Source of the DNA: Pyropia yezoensis
Taxonomy: Eukaryota; Rhodophyta; Bangiophyceae; Bangiales; Bangiaceae
Direction of reading: 5' to 3'
Assembly: GCA_009829735.1 (NCBI GenBank)
Contig: CM020619.1
Coordinates: forward strand, 8,174,375 to 8,238,374
Length of the DNA: 64,000 nucleotides
Part shown: in pieces, positions 62,988-64,000 of the stretch
How positions within the stretch are numbered: position 1 is the stretch's first letter
Layout of the letters: every line of letters begins with the position of its first letter
Notes under the pieces: generated by a model
Told to the model about the DNA's origin: nothing
What the model saw: only the letters and a program-made list of their open reading frames with translations
The model's database searches: none
Position numbers and translations under genes: made by a program

Positions 62988-64000
62988 ACCATTGGGGCAA
63001 CCCAACATCGTATAGACCTGGTACCAGGCGCACGACCCGCCCGCTCACAACCGCACCGAGCGGGACCTATGCAACGAGAGATCGTTGATGGAGAAGTGAA
63101 GAGGATGAGTGAAGCTAAGGTGATCCGACCTTCGATGTCGGAATGGGGTGCCCCAGTCGTTATTGTGCCGAAGAAGGATCAAACCCCTCGGTTTTGCATC
63201 GATTATCGACGCCTCAACTTGGTTACCAAGAAGGACTCATACCCTTTACCAAGGATGGATGAATGCATCGACTCCCTGGGGGAGGCTACGGTGTTTACCA
63301 CCATCGACTGCAATGCCGGATACTGGCAGATCCCGGTGGCGGACGAGGATATCCCCAAGACGGCATTCGTCTGTCACAGTGGAGTGTACGAGTTCCTAAG
63401 GATGCCCTTCGGATTGTCCAACGCCCCCGCTACATTCCAGCGGGCTATCGACATCATACTGTCGGGGGTGAAGTGGCGTAACTGCCTAGTGTACCTCGAT
63501 GACGTCATCGTCTTCTCGCGTAACATGGATGACCATGTACAACATGTTGACGAGGTACTCACCCTCTTGAGGAACGCCGGGGTAACCCTGCGTCTGAAGA
63601 AGTGCGCCTTCTTCCAACAGACGGTCGAGTATCTGGGCCACCAGATAACCCCTGGTAAACTAGGGGTACTCGAAGCCAATACCCGGGCACTCCGGGATGC
63701 CCGGTTCCCTAACACCCAGACGCAGCTCAAGAGCTTCCTGGGAATGTGCAATGTATACCGACGGTTCGTCAAGGACTTCGCTCGGATAGCTAAACCGTTA
63801 ACGGTTCTTACGAGCAGTACCTTACCCAAGGTACTCCAACCCCCTTCGCCTAGCGAAGAGGAGGCATTCGAGTCGCTGAAGCGAGCCCTACTAGCCCCAC
63901 CCGTCCTTGCGTTACCGCATAGACGGGGTACCTTCGTCATCGATGTCGATGCGTGTGATACACAAGTGGGATGCACCCTGTTACAGGGAGAGACGTTGAT
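62988..64000 (+). mobile_element. pol: Second partial copy of the retrotransposon pol gene
   Basis: This segment corresponds to 57377-58389 with a constant offset of 5,611 bases, and I see no difference in the stretches I compared. It covers pol from before the RT domain through the YLDD motif to the start of RNase H, open in the pol frame to the window edge. It is either a second, very recent insertion in the same orientation or a duplicated contig end at the gap. Confidence 0.9.

Noticed and set aside
1-64000. CRISPR arrays, bacterial operons, rRNA or tRNA genes
   Set aside because: No regularly spaced repeats of that type, no Shine-Dalgarno-led gene chains, and no cloverleaf or rRNA motif recognised by eye; the window is eukaryotic.

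Overview
The window is nuclear DNA of a red alga, most likely a bangiophycean close to Porphyra/Pyropia. This is an inference from three things: a plastid-targeted, nuclear-encoded phycobilisome linker; extremely GC-rich, Ala/Gly/Pro-rich genes with few short introns; and plastid transit peptides on several products. Coding is eukaryotic throughout (introns, a spliceosomal Sm protein, OGG1, ALG1). Homopolymer G and C runs are everywhere, and in three genes the reading frame changes exactly at such a run, so those genes are described as one locus with an apparent frameshift. Two 500-N assembly gaps lie at 32213-32712 and 62488-62987.

Layout. 1-8054 (-): very long TPR protein resembling the HIR3/CABIN1 histone-chaperone scaffold, running off the left edge. 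8711-11092 (-): plastid HSP90. A divergent promoter with a perfect three-unit heat-shock element separates it from 11975-13320 (+), the two-exon phycobilisome linker. 14282-16086 (+): possible Mediator tail subunit. 17894-19328 (+): three-exon VTC1/DUF202-like membrane protein with a probable GC-AG intron. 19574-21127 (-): O-fucosyltransferase-like enzyme. 21664-22377 (+): small plastid membrane protein. 22787-23587 (-): DNAJC17-like J protein. 24242-25594 (-): nicotianamine-synthase-like protein. 27965-29167 (+): pyroglutamyl peptidase I. 29815-30639 (-): plastid PDZ tail-anchored protein. 31363-32112 (+): SmD2. 33942-37310 (+): alpha/beta hydrolase-TPR protein. 37736-39496 (-): ALG1 mannosyltransferase. 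40252-42396 (+): OGG1. 42397-47404: repeat-rich stretch with no supported gene. 47405-49365 (+): single-pass membrane protein with acidic ectodomain. 50436-51741 (-): two-exon secreted Cys-rich protein.

From about 53.4 kb to the right end the sequence is of a different kind: lower GC and no homopolymer runs. It holds a Ty3/Gypsy retrotransposon of the chromodomain-bearing lineage with intact gag and pol. Pol appears to be reached by a -1 frameshift at a GGGAAAC heptamer placed just before the gag stop. Downstream come a cluster of small palindromic hairpins, about 1.3 kb of antisense coding-like sequence broken over three frames, a gap, and a second copy of part of pol in which I see no difference from the first.

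The cellular genes are mostly unrelated housekeeping functions (chromatin, plastid protein folding, light harvesting, N-glycosylation, DNA repair, splicing, metal chelation). The one apparent regulatory pairing is HSP90C and the linker, which share one promoter region. The most interesting parts are the retroelement's frameshift signal, its hairpin array and its antisense region.
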